Origin: Bifidobacterium pullorum DSM 20433
GTDB taxonomy: Bacteria; Actinomycetota; Actinomycetes; Actinomycetales; Bifidobacteriaceae
Assembly: GCF_000771405.1 (NCBI RefSeq)
Contig: NZ_JDUI01000001.1
Location: 186,001 to 250,000, forward strand
DNA: 64,000 nucleotides
Reading direction: 5' to 3'
Part shown: positions 40,659-50,300 of the stretch, one piece after another
Numbering within the stretch: the stretch's first letter is position 1
Layout: every line of letters begins with the position of its first letter
Position numbers and translations under genes: made by a program
The notes under the pieces: model-generated
What the model was told of the DNA's origin: nothing
Databases searched by the model: none
Seen by the model: the letters and a program-made list of their open reading frames with translations, nothing else

Positions 40659-41030
40659 TTACTTCGCCTTCTTTGCTCCATACAGGGAACGACCCTGCTT
40701 ACGGTCCTTGACACCCTGGGTATCCAGCGCGCCACGCACGATGTGGTAGCGCACGCCCGGCAGATCCTTCACACGGCCGCCGCGCACGAGCACGATGGAG
40801 TGCTCCTGCAGGTTGTGGCCCTCACCGGGGATGTAGGCGGTGACTTCGACGCCCGAGCTCAGACGCACACGGGCGACCTTACGCAGAGCCGAGTTCGGCT
40901 TCTTCGGGGTGGTGGTATACACACGGGTGCACACGCCGCGGCGCAGCGGGCTGCCCTTCAGGGCCAAAGTCTTCGACTTCTTCGGCTTGGCCTGACGTCC
41001 CTTGCGGACGAGCTGTTCAATCGTAGGCAA
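40659..41030 (-). CDS. rpsL: 30S ribosomal protein S12
   Basis: Decoding-site protein. 123 residues from a TTG start at 41030, which gives the universal N-terminus [12 protein letters not shown] and sits 7 bases after GGAGAA. No ATG lies at a sensible place, and the longer in-frame reading from further upstream does not resemble S12. The streptomycin-related loop [15 protein letters not shown] and [26 protein letters not shown] are normal; the Lys in TPKKPNS is the wild-type, streptomycin-sensitive residue. It is the first gene of the str operon, with a leader of about 205 bases. Confidence 0.97.
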   Translation of the reverse strand: MPTIEQLVRKGRQAKPKKSKTLALKGSPLRRGVCTRVYTTTPKKPNSALRKVARVRLSSGVEVTAYIPGEGHNLQEHSIVLVRGGRVKDLPGVRYHIVRGALDTQGVKDRKQGRSLYGAKKAK

Positions 41031-41242
41031 CTGAATTCTCCGATTCGTTGGTTGTTCTTCATCTGTGGAGCCGCCACACTGCGCCCACACTTCCCCTGAA
41101 TCGGAAAGACAGCCCAGTCCACCGGCCCGATGGCCCCTTGCCCTCCTGCCGCCGCATTACTGCGCGCATTCCCACGGACTCGGGGATGTCCCGCTACCCG
41201 CGCCTGTCACATAAGGCACGCTAGCGGCACACACAAATATTC

Positions 41243-41251
41243 AGCATACCA
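41243..41251 (-). promoter_or_regulatory. candidate promoter of the str operon (extended -10)
   Basis: On the minus strand the sequence reads TGGTATGCT, an extended -10 element (TGn followed by TATGCT), in an AT-rich island about 210 bases before the rpsL start. A clear -35 is not seen, which is acceptable for extended -10 promoters. The remaining leader to 41031 shows no gene. Confidence 0.5.
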
Positions 41252-41336
41252 GAGCCCCGGACAACGCGTGTCGCCACAGGCCCGGACGGGCCCCGGCGAC
41301 GCCCCGCCGGGCATCCGCGCGAATGCCCCTCACACA

Positions 41337-41377
41337 CGGATGGGCCCGGTGTCGTTACCTGGCACCGGGCCCATCCG
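41337..41377 (-). terminator. terminator of the candidate RNA
   Basis: A perfect 15-base-pair stem (41337-41351 with 41363-41377, CGGATGGGCCCGGTG and its complement) with an 11-base loop. No U-run follows, as at other terminators in this window. Confidence 0.7.
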
Positions 41378-41625
41378 CGAAAGGAGGTGATCGTCTTCAG
41401 TTATCTTCATCCGCGCCACCTTGCGCGGAACCAACATCCTCAGTCAGCCACTATCCATCATCCATACCCTCGGCGCAGGTCTGACGGCTCCCTCGCCGTA
41501 TGCCCATCTCAATCCTCGTGCAACCTGCGCAACTCTGTTACGTTATTGGAGGCGTTGCACGAATCGGAGGATTGGTGCTTCGTTACCGCCTGGCGGATTC
41601 CCACCCGACCATAACTCCGGCCTCC
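41337..41625 (-). ncRNA. candidate structured non-coding RNA upstream of rpsL
   Basis: About 289 bases with a near-consensus promoter directly before it and a terminator stem at its end. Inside, 8 plus 7 base pairs form a nested long helix: CGTGCAAC with GTTGCACG and CAATCCT with AGGATTG, separated by a 6-base bulge. GCGCAGG in its loop can pair with CCTGCGC downstream, making a pseudoknot around the hairpin ACGGC/GCCGT. The 5' end (GGAGG, AGTTAT) can pair with the 3' end (ATAACT, CCTCC). Just before the terminator lies GATCACCTCCTTTC, 14 bases identical to the 16S rRNA anti-Shine-Dalgarno tail. No protein frame fits. It does not match tmRNA, SRP RNA or RNase P RNA as I know them; a 6S- or Ms1-like RNA is possible. 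Confidence 0.6.
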
Positions 41626-41631
41626 ACTTAC

Positions 41632-41660
41632 AGTATACCGGCGCACCCCTGAAATGTCCA
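41632..41660 (-). promoter_or_regulatory. sigma-70-type promoter of the candidate RNA
   Basis: On the minus strand: -35 TGGACA (41655-41660), a 17-base spacer and -10 TATACT (41632-41637). This is among the best promoter matches in the window and points away from any protein gene, into the structured region. The start of transcription is expected near 41625. Confidence 0.65.
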
Positions 41661-41792
41661 CCCCAAAAACGCCGAAAACCCAATGTTTCGTAGCGCTCAG
41701 CGCATACGCTTGCATCGCACGCAGACGCACACGCCATGGTAGGTTCCGTGCTGTTTGATCACGATCGAGCCGCACACCCCGCACATACGGCA

Positions 41793-41844
41793 GGCCCCGT
41801 GCCGCCCGCGTCGCGGTCATCGACGCACGGGGCGGCACGGGGCC
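41793..41844 (-). terminator. terminator of the small helical protein gene
   Basis: A long stem pairs 41793-41813 (GGCCCCGTGCCGCCC part perfect) with 41821-41844, with a small bulge, 36 bases after the stop at 41881. Confidence 0.7.
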
Positions 41845-41880
41845 CAAACGCGACGCTCCGGCCAGGCCGGACACACCGCC

Positions 41881-42147
41881 TTACTTGCCCAGCACCTTGT
41901 TGACCAGGTCCTCCGGCAGGCCGACCTTCTCGGCCAGCCCCTTGAGATCGATGTCGTCGACCTTGTCGCCGACCATCTCCTTGAGCTGACCGAGCTTCTC
42001 GCCCAGCTCCTGCGGGGTCAGACCGGCATTCTCGGCCATGCCCTTGATGTCCTCGCCCACGGCGGCCAGATCATCGAGGCCGAGGCCGTTGTCCAGGTTG
42101 ACGCCGTGGTCCTTGGCGAAATCCTTGATGTTGTCAAGAATCGACAT
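41881..42147 (-). CDS. small, mainly helical conserved-type protein of unknown function
   Basis: 88 residues, acidic and Leu/Gly-rich (MSILDNIKDFAKDHGVN...). It is made of four or five short amphipathic helices broken by Gly and Asp; one part (GLTPQELGEKLGQLKEMVGDKVDDIDLKGLAEKVGLPEDLV) holds two similar helix-turn units. No signal peptide, membrane helix, Cys or catalytic motif. AAGGAG lies 7 bases before the ATG at 42147, and a strong hairpin follows, so it is a real, single-gene unit. I do not recognise the family. Location between the candidate RNA and tRNA-His gives no clue. Confidence 0.7.
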   Translation of the reverse strand: MSILDNIKDFAKDHGVNLDNGLGLDDLAAVGEDIKGMAENAGLTPQELGEKLGQLKEMVGDKVDDIDLKGLAEKVGLPEDLVNKVLGK

Positions 42148-42369
42148 ATATGCTCCTTGGTGATTCAGTGTTGCCCCAATACGTGGGGACGCCACCATTC
42201 AGGCTATCGGCCCACGCCCATGCCGCGGGGTTTTCGGCGCCAAAGAATGGCTTTCGGGGTATGCCGGCACGGAAATTCACCTCCGCGACGCGCCGAAGAT
42301 GCATTGTCCCGAAAATCATGTATAGTATCCATCTGTTGTGCGAATCCGGGAAACCGGATGCCACACATG

Positions 42370-42445
42370 GTGGATATAGCTCAGTCGGTAGAGCAGCTGA
42401 TTGTGGTTCAGCAGGTCGCGCGTTCGAGCCGCGTTATCCACCCCA
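42370..42445 (+). tRNA. tRNA-His (anticodon GTG)
   Basis: A full cloverleaf: acceptor GTGGATA/TATCCAC, D stem GCTC/GAGC, anticodon stem GCTGA/TCAGC with loop TTGTGGT (anticodon GTG), T stem GCGCG/CGCGT with TTCGAGC loop. The 3' CCA is encoded (42443-42445). G at 42369 can supply the extra G-1 that marks tRNA-His, facing C73. A -10-like TATAGT lies about 45 bases upstream. Confidence 0.96.
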
Positions 42446-42448
42446 TCA

Positions 42449-42475
42449 CCCCGCGCAAGCGGGGTTTTTCTTTTT
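42449..42475 (+). terminator. terminator of tRNA-His
   Basis: CCCCGC-GCAA-GCGGGG stem (42449-42464) followed by TTTTTCTTTTTT, a classic intrinsic terminator and the clearest U-run in the window. Confidence 0.95.
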
Positions 42476-42583
42476 TCACGTCCATGCGCCGACGCGTGGC
42501 CGTGCTTCCCGGATTGCCCCTTGGTGGGGATACACTGCACCTCGATTACAGAATCACCCCTCACCATGAGGAAGGAACCGACC

Positions 42584-43609
42584 ATGCTGTCCTTTGAGAA
42601 CGACTACTGCTGCGGCGCCCACCCCAGCATCCTCGAACGTCTGGAAGCCACGAACGCCACGCAGTTCCCCGGCTACGGCACCGACGCCGTCTGCGAATCC
42701 GCCAAGGCCCGCATCCGCGAGGCCTGCGGCACGCCGGATGCGGATGTGCGCTTCCTGGTCGGCGGCACCCAGACCAACCAGACCATCATCGACGCCATCA
42801 CCCCCGCCTATGCAGGCGCGGTGGCCGCCGCCACCGGGCACATCAACGTGCATGAAGCAGGCGCCATCGAAGCCACCGGACACAAGGTGCTGACGCTCCC
42901 CCACCATGACGGCAAGATCGCCGCCGCCGAGCTCGACGACTACTGCGCCACGTTCTACGCGGACGGCAACTACGAGCATATGGTGTTCCCCGGCACCGTC
43001 TACATCTCCCACCCCACGGAATACGGCACGCTGTACACGCTGGACGAGCTGGAGGCCCTGCGCGGCGTCTGCGACCGCTACGGCATGAAGCTGTTCCTCG
43101 ATGGTGCACGCCTGGGGTACGCCCTGACCGCCGACGGCACCGATGTCACGCTCGAGGACATCGCCCGGCTGACCGACGTGTTCTACATCGGCGGCACCAA
43201 GGTCGGCGCCCTGTTCGGCGAGGCCGTCGTGTTCCCGAAGAACGACGCGCCGAAGCACTTCCTGACCACCGTCAAACAGCACGGCGCGCTGCTGGCCAAG
43301 GGCTGGCTGCTCGGCCTGCAGTTCGACACGCTGTTCGAGGACAACCGGTACATGGACATCGCCCGGCACGCCAACGAGGCGGCCGCACGCATCCGCGCGG
43401 TGCTACGCGAACGCGGCTACACGCTGACGATGGAGACGCCCACCAACCAGATCTTCATCACGATGGACAACGACACGATCGCCCGCCTGCAGGAGCATGT
43501 CCGTCTCGGATTCATGGAGAAGGCCGACGACACGCACACGGTCATGCGCATCTGCACCGCCTGGTCGACCACCGACGAGCAGGTCGACGAACTGATCGCG
43601 GTGCTGTGA
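42584..43609 (+). CDS. low-specificity L-threonine aldolase (PLP enzyme)
   Basis: Cleaves L-threonine or allo-threonine to glycine and acetaldehyde. 341 residues of the beta-eliminating lyase/threonine-aldolase family. The cofactor Lys sits in FYIGGTKVGALFGE near residue 205, and the PLP-facing Asp/Arg are in LFLDGARLGYAL near 170. N-terminal FENDYCCGAHPSIL matches the ltaE-type substrate region. GAGGAAGGA upstream supports the ATG at 42584. It is monocistronic, with a hairpin shared with the convergent glycosyltransferase gene. Confidence 0.9.
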   Translation: MLSFENDYCCGAHPSILERLEATNATQFPGYGTDAVCESAKARIREACGTPDADVRFLVGGTQTNQTIIDAITPAYAGAVAAATGHINVHEAGAIEATGHKVLTLPHHDGKIAAAELDDYCATFYADGNYEHMVFPGTVYISHPTEYGTLYTLDELEALRGVCDRYGMKLFLDGARLGYALTADGTDVTLEDIARLTDVFYIGGTKVGALFGEAVVFPKNDAPKHFLTTVKQHGALLAKGWLLGLQFDTLFEDNRYMDIARHANEAAARIRAVLRERGYTLTMETPTNQIFITMDNDTIARLQEHVRLGFMEKADDTHTVMRICTAWSTTDEQVDELIAVL

Positions 43610-43673
43610 CCCTCCCCCGTGTCTCAGTCACGGCACCGCCGACTCCGACACGGACGATGCTGCGCTCCGATAC

Positions 43674-43715
43674 ACGCATGGGGCCGACGATGAATCCGTC
43701 GCCGGCCCCATGCGT
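43674..43715. terminator. bidirectional terminator between convergent genes
   Basis: ACGCATGGGGCC (from 43674) pairs with GGCCCCATGCGT (to 43715), extended by GACG/CGTC around an ATGAATC loop. It can serve both the threonine aldolase and glycosyltransferase genes. Confidence 0.8.
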
Positions 43716-43736
43716 TCCCCGCGCCACGCGCTCCCG

Positions 43737-44915
43737 CTACGCGTTGTGCGACCCGGCGCGTTCGGCGATGACCTCGCGTTCCATCGCCGCGAACCGGCGC
43801 ACGCTGGCCTCCACCGAATAGTGCTCCCTGGTGTGCTCGGCATACCGCGCGCCCCATGCGGACAATTCCCGCGGATGGTCGATCCACCAGTCGATGCGCC
43901 GGGCGAGCGCCGCCGCATCCCCCACCGGAAACAGCGATTCGTGCAGCAGCGCGAACTGTCCGGCGGCGCTCAGGTCGGAGGCGGCGATCACCGGCACCAG
44001 CCCGCTTGCCATGCCTTCGATGACGCTCACCGATTCCAGGTCGGCGATGGACGGATGCACGAACAGGTCACCGGAACGCAGCAGCTCCGGCATGTCGGCG
44101 TTGCGGTGGAAGCCGATCTCCACCTGCCCCGGCAGCAAACGGTCCGCCGTCCGCTGCAACCGCTGCTTCAACGGGCCAGTTCCGGCGATCGTCAACCGGA
44201 TGGAGGCGGCGTGCCGGCACATCGACGCCGCACGGATCAGGGTGATCTGGTCCTTCTCATTGCTCAGACGCCCCGAGGCGACGATATGGAACGGTTGCGG
44301 CGCCGGGGCGTCGGTGGCGCGCTGGATTTTCGGTGTGAACCGCGGCTCATACCCGTTGGAGATCACGCTGATCGGCGTTGTGTAGCCGTGGGAGCGCAGC
44401 AGGCTCGCGCCGAGCTCCGTGGGCACGTGGATGCGGTCGACCTTGGAGAACAGCCACCAATCGAACAGATGGTAGATGATCGAGTCGATGCCGGGCACAT
44501 GCTTCAACGGTCCGGCCGAATACGTGATGTTCTCGGGCTGCACGTGGTAGCCGGCGGTGACCGGGATCCCCATCTGCCGGGCCACGCGGCAGGCATGCTG
44601 GCAGAATCGGAACGGCGTGTACAGGTGCACCACATCCACGCCCAGGAACGCGGCCCGGAACAGGGTGTCGCTGGGCTCGGCGAACTGCATCTGCTGCTTT
44701 CCCGCCACCCAACTGACCAGGGGCACATGGTTGACCCGCGCGGGGAAGTCGGGGGCGCCGATGCCCACCAGACGCACGCGATGCCCCTGCCGCTTGAGTT
44801 CGTCCGCCCATTGCAGCGCCGAATTCGACGTGCCGTTGCCGCGGTTGCCGGAGGTGTCGACCACCATCGCGATGGTCAGCGGCCGACCTCTATCCCCATA
44901 CGCGTTTTCGCTCAT
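43737..44915 (-). CDS. family 4 glycosyltransferase
   Basis: 392 residues, GT-B fold. The N-terminal domain begins with TIAMVVDTSGNRGNGTSNSALQWADEL (about 14-40), and the nucleotide-sugar-binding domain has SNGYEPRF, ASGRLSNEKDQITLIRAA and the E-x7-E motif SIADLESVSVIEGMASGLVPV near 305-325. The pattern resembles diacylglycerol glucosyltransferases and other lipid or mannosyl transferases; the VHLYTPFRFCQHA segment with its HxxxP pattern is typical of that group. The acceptor cannot be decided. No other cell-envelope genes are adjacent, and it is divergent from purT. Confidence 0.87.
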   Translation of the reverse strand: MSENAYGDRGRPLTIAMVVDTSGNRGNGTSNSALQWADELKRQGHRVRLVGIGAPDFPARVNHVPLVSWVAGKQQMQFAEPSDTLFRAAFLGVDVVHLYTPFRFCQHACRVARQMGIPVTAGYHVQPENITYSAGPLKHVPGIDSIIYHLFDWWLFSKVDRIHVPTELGASLLRSHGYTTPISVISNGYEPRFTPKIQRATDAPAPQPFHIVASGRLSNEKDQITLIRAASMCRHAASIRLTIAGTGPLKQRLQRTADRLLPGQVEIGFHRNADMPELLRSGDLFVHPSIADLESVSVIEGMASGLVPVIAASDLSAAGQFALLHESLFPVGDAAALARRIDWWIDHPRELSAWGARYAEHTREHYSVEASVRRFAAMEREVIAERAGSHNA

Positions 44916-45070
44916 CCCCTCATCCTACTGCGGTTCCGCCGGCGGTTTCCCGCGGTGCCGCGACATCCGCCGAAAACCGGACAGCGCCCAGCGGTCTGTG
45001 CAACCGCGGTCACACCGCATATGCCGGCATGCGTGCCACGGACATCGCCGGACGATGGCAGAATGTGAGT

Positions 45071-46390
45071 ATGACGCAGAACACGATCGATCAGTCCGCC
45101 AATCAGTCCACCGCCACCGTTGCCGTTCCCGACGCCGGGCATGCGACGGCCCGCCCGCTCGGCACGCCGTTGGGCAGCCGCGCCACCCGCGTGCTGTTCC
45201 TGGGCGCCGGTGAACTCGGCAAGGAGGTGGTGATCGAGCTGATGCGGCTCGGCGCGTGGGTGTGCGCCGCCGATTCGTATGCCGGCGCCCCGGCGCAGCA
45301 GGTGGCGCATGAGGCGCGCGTGCTGGATATGGCCGACGCCGCGCAGCTGCGCGCGTTGTTCGACGAGGTGCGTCCCGACATCATCGTGCCGGAGGTGGAG
45401 GCCATCGCCACCAGCGAGCTGGCGGATGCCGCGGCCGCGGGCATGCAGGTGGTGCCGAGCGCCGAAATCGCCGCGATCTGTATGGACCGCGAACGCCTGC
45501 GCGTGCTCGCCCACGAGGAATTGGGTCTGCCGACCACGCCGTACCGGTTCGCCGGCTCGTTGGAGGAGCTGCGCGACGGTGCCGGGGTTGTGGGGTATCC
45601 GTGTGTGGTCAAGCCGGTGATGAGTTCGTCCGGCCATGGCCAGTCGATCGTGCGCTCGGCCGATGGGATCGAGGCGGCGTGGATCGAGGCGCAGACCGGA
45701 CGGCGTGCGGCCGGCGAGGGGGATGTGTCGCGCGTGATCGTGGAGGCGTTGGCACCGCTGGATTATGAGCTCACCGTGCTGACCGTCAGTTCGTCCGCGG
45801 GCATTGTGGCCTGCGCGCCGATCGGACAGCGTCAGGAAAGCGGCGATTACCGGGAATCCTGGCAGCCGGCGGCCACCGACGCCGCGGTGCTGGAGCAGGC
45901 GCGGCGCATCGCGCGGACCGCCGTCGAGGGACTGGTCGGCAAGGCGCGGGCGACCGGCGAGCATGGTTGGGGTGTGTTCGGCGTGGAGCTGTTCGTGCTG
46001 ACCGATGGCTCGGTGCTGTTCAACGAGGTCTCCCCCCGCCCGCACGACACCGGCATGGTGACGATGGCCTCGCAGCGGCTGAGCGAGTTCGCGCTGCATG
46101 CGCGCGCGATTCTGGGCCTGCCTGTGACCGACGGCCATGTGGCGCTGTCGATTCCGCAGGGCACGGCCGCGGCCAGCCATGCGATCGTGGTCGAAGGCGA
46201 CGGTCAGGCCGTGTTCTCGAATGTTCCGGCGGCACTGGCCGAACCGGATACCGATCTGCGCATCTTCGCCAAGCCCGAGGTACACGGGCACCGGCGCATG
46301 GCCGTGGCGCTGGCGATCGCGCCGACGCCCGACGAGGCGCGCGCGAAGGCCGGCCGTGTGGCCGATGCGCTCCGTATCGACGTGCGGTGA
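45071..46390 (+). CDS. purT: formate-dependent phosphoribosylglycinamide formyltransferase (PurT)
   Basis: Makes formyl-GAR from GAR, formate and ATP. 439 residues, ATP-grasp family: N-terminal VLFLGAGELGKEVVIELMRLGAWV near 42-65, GAR-binding region SAEIAAICMDRERLRVLAHEELGLPTTPY, ATP-binding KPVMSSSGHGQSIV near 180 and metal ligands in FGVELFVL and FNEVSPRPHDTGMVT near 312-330. A variable Thr/Ala-rich tail of 35 residues precedes the core; the ATG at 45071 lacks a strong ribosome binding site (GTG at 45065 is an alternative). purT leads purC and purL. No purN is seen here. Confidence 0.93.
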   Translation: MTQNTIDQSANQSTATVAVPDAGHATARPLGTPLGSRATRVLFLGAGELGKEVVIELMRLGAWVCAADSYAGAPAQQVAHEARVLDMADAAQLRALFDEVRPDIIVPEVEAIATSELADAAAAGMQVVPSAEIAAICMDRERLRVLAHEELGLPTTPYRFAGSLEELRDGAGVVGYPCVVKPVMSSSGHGQSIVRSADGIEAAWIEAQTGRRAAGEGDVSRVIVEALAPLDYELTVLTVSSSAGIVACAPIGQRQESGDYRESWQPAATDAAVLEQARRIARTAVEGLVGKARATGEHGWGVFGVELFVLTDGSVLFNEVSPRPHDTGMVTMASQRLSEFALHARAILGLPVTDGHVALSIPQGTAAASHAIVVEGDGQAVFSNVPAALAEPDTDLRIFAKPEVHGHRRMAVALAIAPTPDEARAKAGRVADALRIDVR

Positions 46391-46400
46391 ATCCCCGGGG

Positions 46401-46438
46401 CGGCCTTCCGGGCCGTGACGCATCCGTGACGTGGATGC
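46401..46438 (+). terminator. weak hairpins after purT
   Basis: CGGCC-TTCCG-GGCCG (46401-46415) and GCATCC-7-GGATGC (46420-46438) follow the purT stop. They are short, so termination may be partial, leaving some read-through to purC. The 185-base gap to purC shows no other gene. Confidence 0.4.
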
Positions 46439-46575
46439 CTCGCGGTCCATGGCGGGAATCCGGAATGATGGCATGACTCGGCCCGTGTCGGTTGTAGTCG
46501 GCGGTTGGTAGCCTGTACCTCGTACCATTCACCCTTGATATCCCGCGGTTTGACGCGGTTTGCGAAAGGCAGATC

Positions 46576-47328
46576 ATGGAGAAGCTGGAGAAGCTCTACG
46601 AGGGCAAGGCCAAGAAGCTGTATGCAACGGACGACCCGGATGTGCTCTGGGTCGAGTACATGAACCAGGCCACGGCCGGCAACGGCGAGAAGAAGGCCCA
46701 GATCGAAGGCAAGGGCTCGCTGAACAACCGCATCACCTCCGTGATCTTCGACCTGCTCAAGGCCCGTGGCGTGGACAGCCATTTCGTGCGCCGCATCTCC
46801 GAGACCGAACAGCTGGTCAAGAAGATGGACATGTACCCGCTGGAGATCATCATGCGTAACACGGCCGCCGGCTCGTTCGCCAAGCGCTACGGCGTGGAGG
46901 AGGGCACCGAGCTGCGGAAGCCGATCCTGGAGTTCTGCCTGAAGTCCGATGCGCTGGGCGACCCGTTCATCAACGAGGACGGCATCGTGGCCCTCGGCCT
47001 GGCCGATGAGGATGAGATCGCCGAGATCTCCCGCCAGGCACGCGCCGTGAACGCCGCGCTGCTGGACATCTTCGCCAAGATCGACGTCAAGCTCGTCGAT
47101 TTCAAGATCGAGGAGGGCAAGACCTCGGACGGCACGATCCTGCTGGCCGACGAGATCACCCCCGACACCTGCCGCCTGTGGGACCAGAAGGATCACAGCG
47201 GCAAGATCGAGCACCTGGACAAGGACCTGTTCCGCCGCGACCTGGGCAACATCATCCCCGCCTACGAGGAGATCTACGACCGACTGATGGCGCTGGCCGC
47301 CTCCGAGGGCGTCGATTCCGCCGAGTGA
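46576..47328 (+). CDS. purC: phosphoribosylaminoimidazole-succinocarboxamide synthase
   Basis: Joins CAIR and aspartate to SAICAR using ATP. 250 residues, the usual size. Opens [20 protein letters not shown] with the nucleotide-binding EGKAKK, followed by [11 protein letters not shown], the first signature [19 protein letters not shown] near 95, and [10 protein letters not shown] and [13 protein letters not shown] near 175-205. GAAAGGC lies 5 bases before the ATG. A 10-base-pair hairpin separates it from purL, but the two are clearly one unit. Confidence 0.97.
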   Translation: MEKLEKLYEGKAKKLYATDDPDVLWVEYMNQATAGNGEKKAQIEGKGSLNNRITSVIFDLLKARGVDSHFVRRISETEQLVKKMDMYPLEIIMRNTAAGSFAKRYGVEEGTELRKPILEFCLKSDALGDPFINEDGIVALGLADEDEIAEISRQARAVNAALLDIFAKIDVKLVDFKIEEGKTSDGTILLADEITPDTCRLWDQKDHSGKIEHLDKDLFRRDLGNIIPAYEEIYDRLMALAASEGVDSAE

Positions 47329-47335
47329 CATCCGA

Positions 47336-47360
47336 GCCCGCATCCTGACAGGATGTGGGC
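47336..47360 (+). terminator. hairpin between purC and purL
   Basis: GCCCGCATCC (47336-47345) pairs with GGATGTGGGC (47351-47360), loop TGACA, followed by TTATTCG. It may be a partial terminator or RNA-processing element adjusting purL output. Confidence 0.5.
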
Positions 47361-47389
47361 TTATTCGACCATTGAAGGAGTTATCAATC

Positions 47390-50300
47390 GTGGTTTTTCG
47401 CGTATACGTGGAAAAGAAACCCGGCTTCGACGTCGAGGCGCAGCAGCTCGCCGGCGAGCTGAGGACCATCCTCGGCATCGAGGCGTTGGAGGGCGTGCGC
47501 ATCGTCAACCGGTATGACGTGGAGGGCATCAGCCAGGAGCTGTTCGAGCAGGCCACTCCGACCGTGTTCAGCGAGCCGCAGGTCGATACCGTCGGTGCCG
47601 ACCTGCCGGATTTCGGCGATGCGGCCGTGTTCGCCGTCGAGTACCTGCCCGGTCAGTTCGATCAGCGCGCCGATTCGGCCAGCGAATGCATCCAGCTCAT
47701 CAGCCAGGGCGAACGCCCGACCGTGCGCTCCGCCAAGGTGTATGCCCTGTCCGGAGCGTTGTCCGACGCCGACATCGAGGCCGTCAAGCATTACGTCATC
47801 AACCCGGTCGAGGCCCGCGAGGCCTCGCTGGAGACCAGGACCACGCTGAAGATGGAGGTCGCCCAGCCGGGCAAGGTGGAGGTCATCGCCGGATTCAACG
47901 ATCTGGATGATGCCGGTCTGCAGGCGTTCATCGACGAACGCGGCCTGGCGATGGATCTGGCGGACGCCCGGTTCTGCCAGCGGTATTTCCGCGGCGAACA
48001 CCGCGATCCGACGATCACCGAGATCAAGGTCATCGACACCTACTGGTCGGATCACTGCCGTCACACGACCTTCGGCACGCAGCTGGAGCATATCGAGATC
48101 GACGACGCGACGGTCAGGGCCGCATTCGACCGGTACATGGCCATGCGCCACGAGCTGGGACGCGACGAGCGTCCGGTCACGCTGATGGACATGGGCACGA
48201 TCGGCGCCAAGTGGCTCAAGACCAACGGCATCCTGAAGAATCTGGACGAATCCGATGAGATCAACGCCTGCACGGTGAAGGTCCAGGTCGATGTGGACGG
48301 TGAGATGCAGGATTGGCTGTTCCTGTTCAAGAACGAGACGCACAACCATCCCACCGAGATCGAACCGTTCGGCGGCGCGGCCACCTGCATCGGCGGCTGC
48401 ATCCGCGACCCGCTGTCGGGCCGCTCCTACGTGTATCAGGCGATGCGTGTGACCGGCGCGGCCGATCCGACCGTCCCGGTCTCGCAGACGCTCGAGGGCA
48501 AGCTCCCCCAGCGCAAGCTCGTCACCACGGCCGCTGCCGGCTACTCGTCGTACGGCAACCAGATCGGTCTGGCCACCGGCCAGGTCGATGAGCTCTACCA
48601 CCCCGGCTATGTGGCCAAGCGCATGGAGGTCGGCGCCGTGGTGGGCGCCACCCCGGCCGATCATGTCCGCCGCGAGGAGCCCGCCCCCGGCGACAAGATC
48701 ATCCTGCTCGGCGGCCGCACCGGCCGTGACGGCATCGGCGGCGCCACCGGCGCCTCCAAGTCGCAGAATGTGGAGAGCCTGGAGGATTGCGGCGCCGAGG
48801 TGCAGAAGGGCAACGCGCCGATCGAACGCAAGCTGCAGCGCCTGTTCCGCCGCGGCGACGCCTGCCGTCTGATCAAGCGCTGCAACGACTTCGGCGCGGG
48901 CGGCGTATCCGTGGCCACCGGCGAGATCGCCGACGGCCTGGACATCGATCTGAACACCGTGCCGAAGAAGTACGAGGGCCTGGACGGCACCGAGCTGGCG
49001 ATCTCCGAATCCCAGGAGCGCATGGCCGTGGCCATCGCGGCCGAGGACGTGGATGAGTTCCTGGGCTATGCGCGCGAGGAGAATCTGGAGGCCACGGTCA
49101 TCGCCACCGTCACCGAGGAGAAGACCCTTAAGATGACCTGGAACGGCGACGTGATCGTCAGCCTGTCCCGCGAATTCCTCAATTCGAACGGCGCCCCCAA
49201 GCATATGGACGTGCATGTGGAGTCCGGTGCCGGCTACGCCACCCCGTGGATGTCCGGCACGCTGTCCGAACGCATGGACAAGCTCGTCACCGATATCAAC
49301 GTGGCCTCGAACAAGGGCCTGTCGGAGCGATTCGATTCCACGATCGGCGCGGGCACCGTGCTCATGCCGTTCGGCGGCCGCAAACAGCTGACCCCGAACA
49401 TGGCCATGGTCGCCAAGTTCCCGGTGTTCGGCGAGACCACCACCGCCTCCGCGATGGCGTGGGGCTTCAACCCGTATATCTCCGAGAAGAACCAGTTCAC
49501 CGGCGCGTATCTGGCGGTCGTCGAATCGCTGTCCAAGCTGGTGGCCGCCGGTTTCGAGCATGAGAAGGCCTATCTGAGCTTCCAGGAGTATTTCGGCAAG
49601 CTCAAGGACGATCCGACCCGCTGGGGCAAGCCCGTCGCCTCGGTGCTCGGCGCGCTGATGGCGCAGGCCGATTTCGGAGTCGGCGCGATCGGCGGCAAGG
49701 ATTCGATGAGCGGCAGCTTCGAGGACCTCGACGTGCCGCCGACGCTGATCTCCTTCGCCGTGGCGGTGGGCGACATGCGTCACACCACCTCCCCCGAATT
49801 CAAGAAGGCCGGTCACCGCGTGGTGCGCATCGCCCCGCGCTATCTGGCCGACGGGTTGACCCCGGACAAGGACGGTCTGCTGGCCGCAATGACGATGGTC
49901 GAATACCTCGTCGACTTCCATGACGCGGTCGCCGTCTCCACGCCGGGCTATGGCGCGACGGCCGAGGCACTGTTCAAGATGACGGTCGGCAACGGCATCG
50001 GCGTCAAGCTCGACCCGTCCATCGCCCTCGACGACCTGTTCACCCCGGCCTACGGTTCGTTCCTCGTCGAACTCGACGACTACGCCGAACTGCCCAAGGT
50101 CACGAACCTGGTGGAGGTCGGCCAGATCGGCGTGACCTGCGAGGACTACGTGTTCGAGGCCTGCGGCGAGACGCTGGATCTCAACGACCTGCAGGACAAG
50201 TGGGAGGGCGGCATCGAATCCGTGTTCCCGTACCGCAGCGAGGGCAAGGCCGCCGAGGCACCGGTCGAGACCGTGTCGTTCGAAGCACCGAAGAAGACCG

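Noticed and set aside
41387-41614. A 75-codon frame on the plus strand beginning with GTG next to AAAGGAGGTG
   Set aside because: The GGAGG overlaps the start codon itself, so it cannot serve as its ribosome binding site. The region is better explained as the complement of a structured RNA.
42148-42368. A CRISPR array or tRNA cluster around tRNA-His
   Set aside because: No repeated units and no second cloverleaf were found near it; there is only one tRNA and its terminator.
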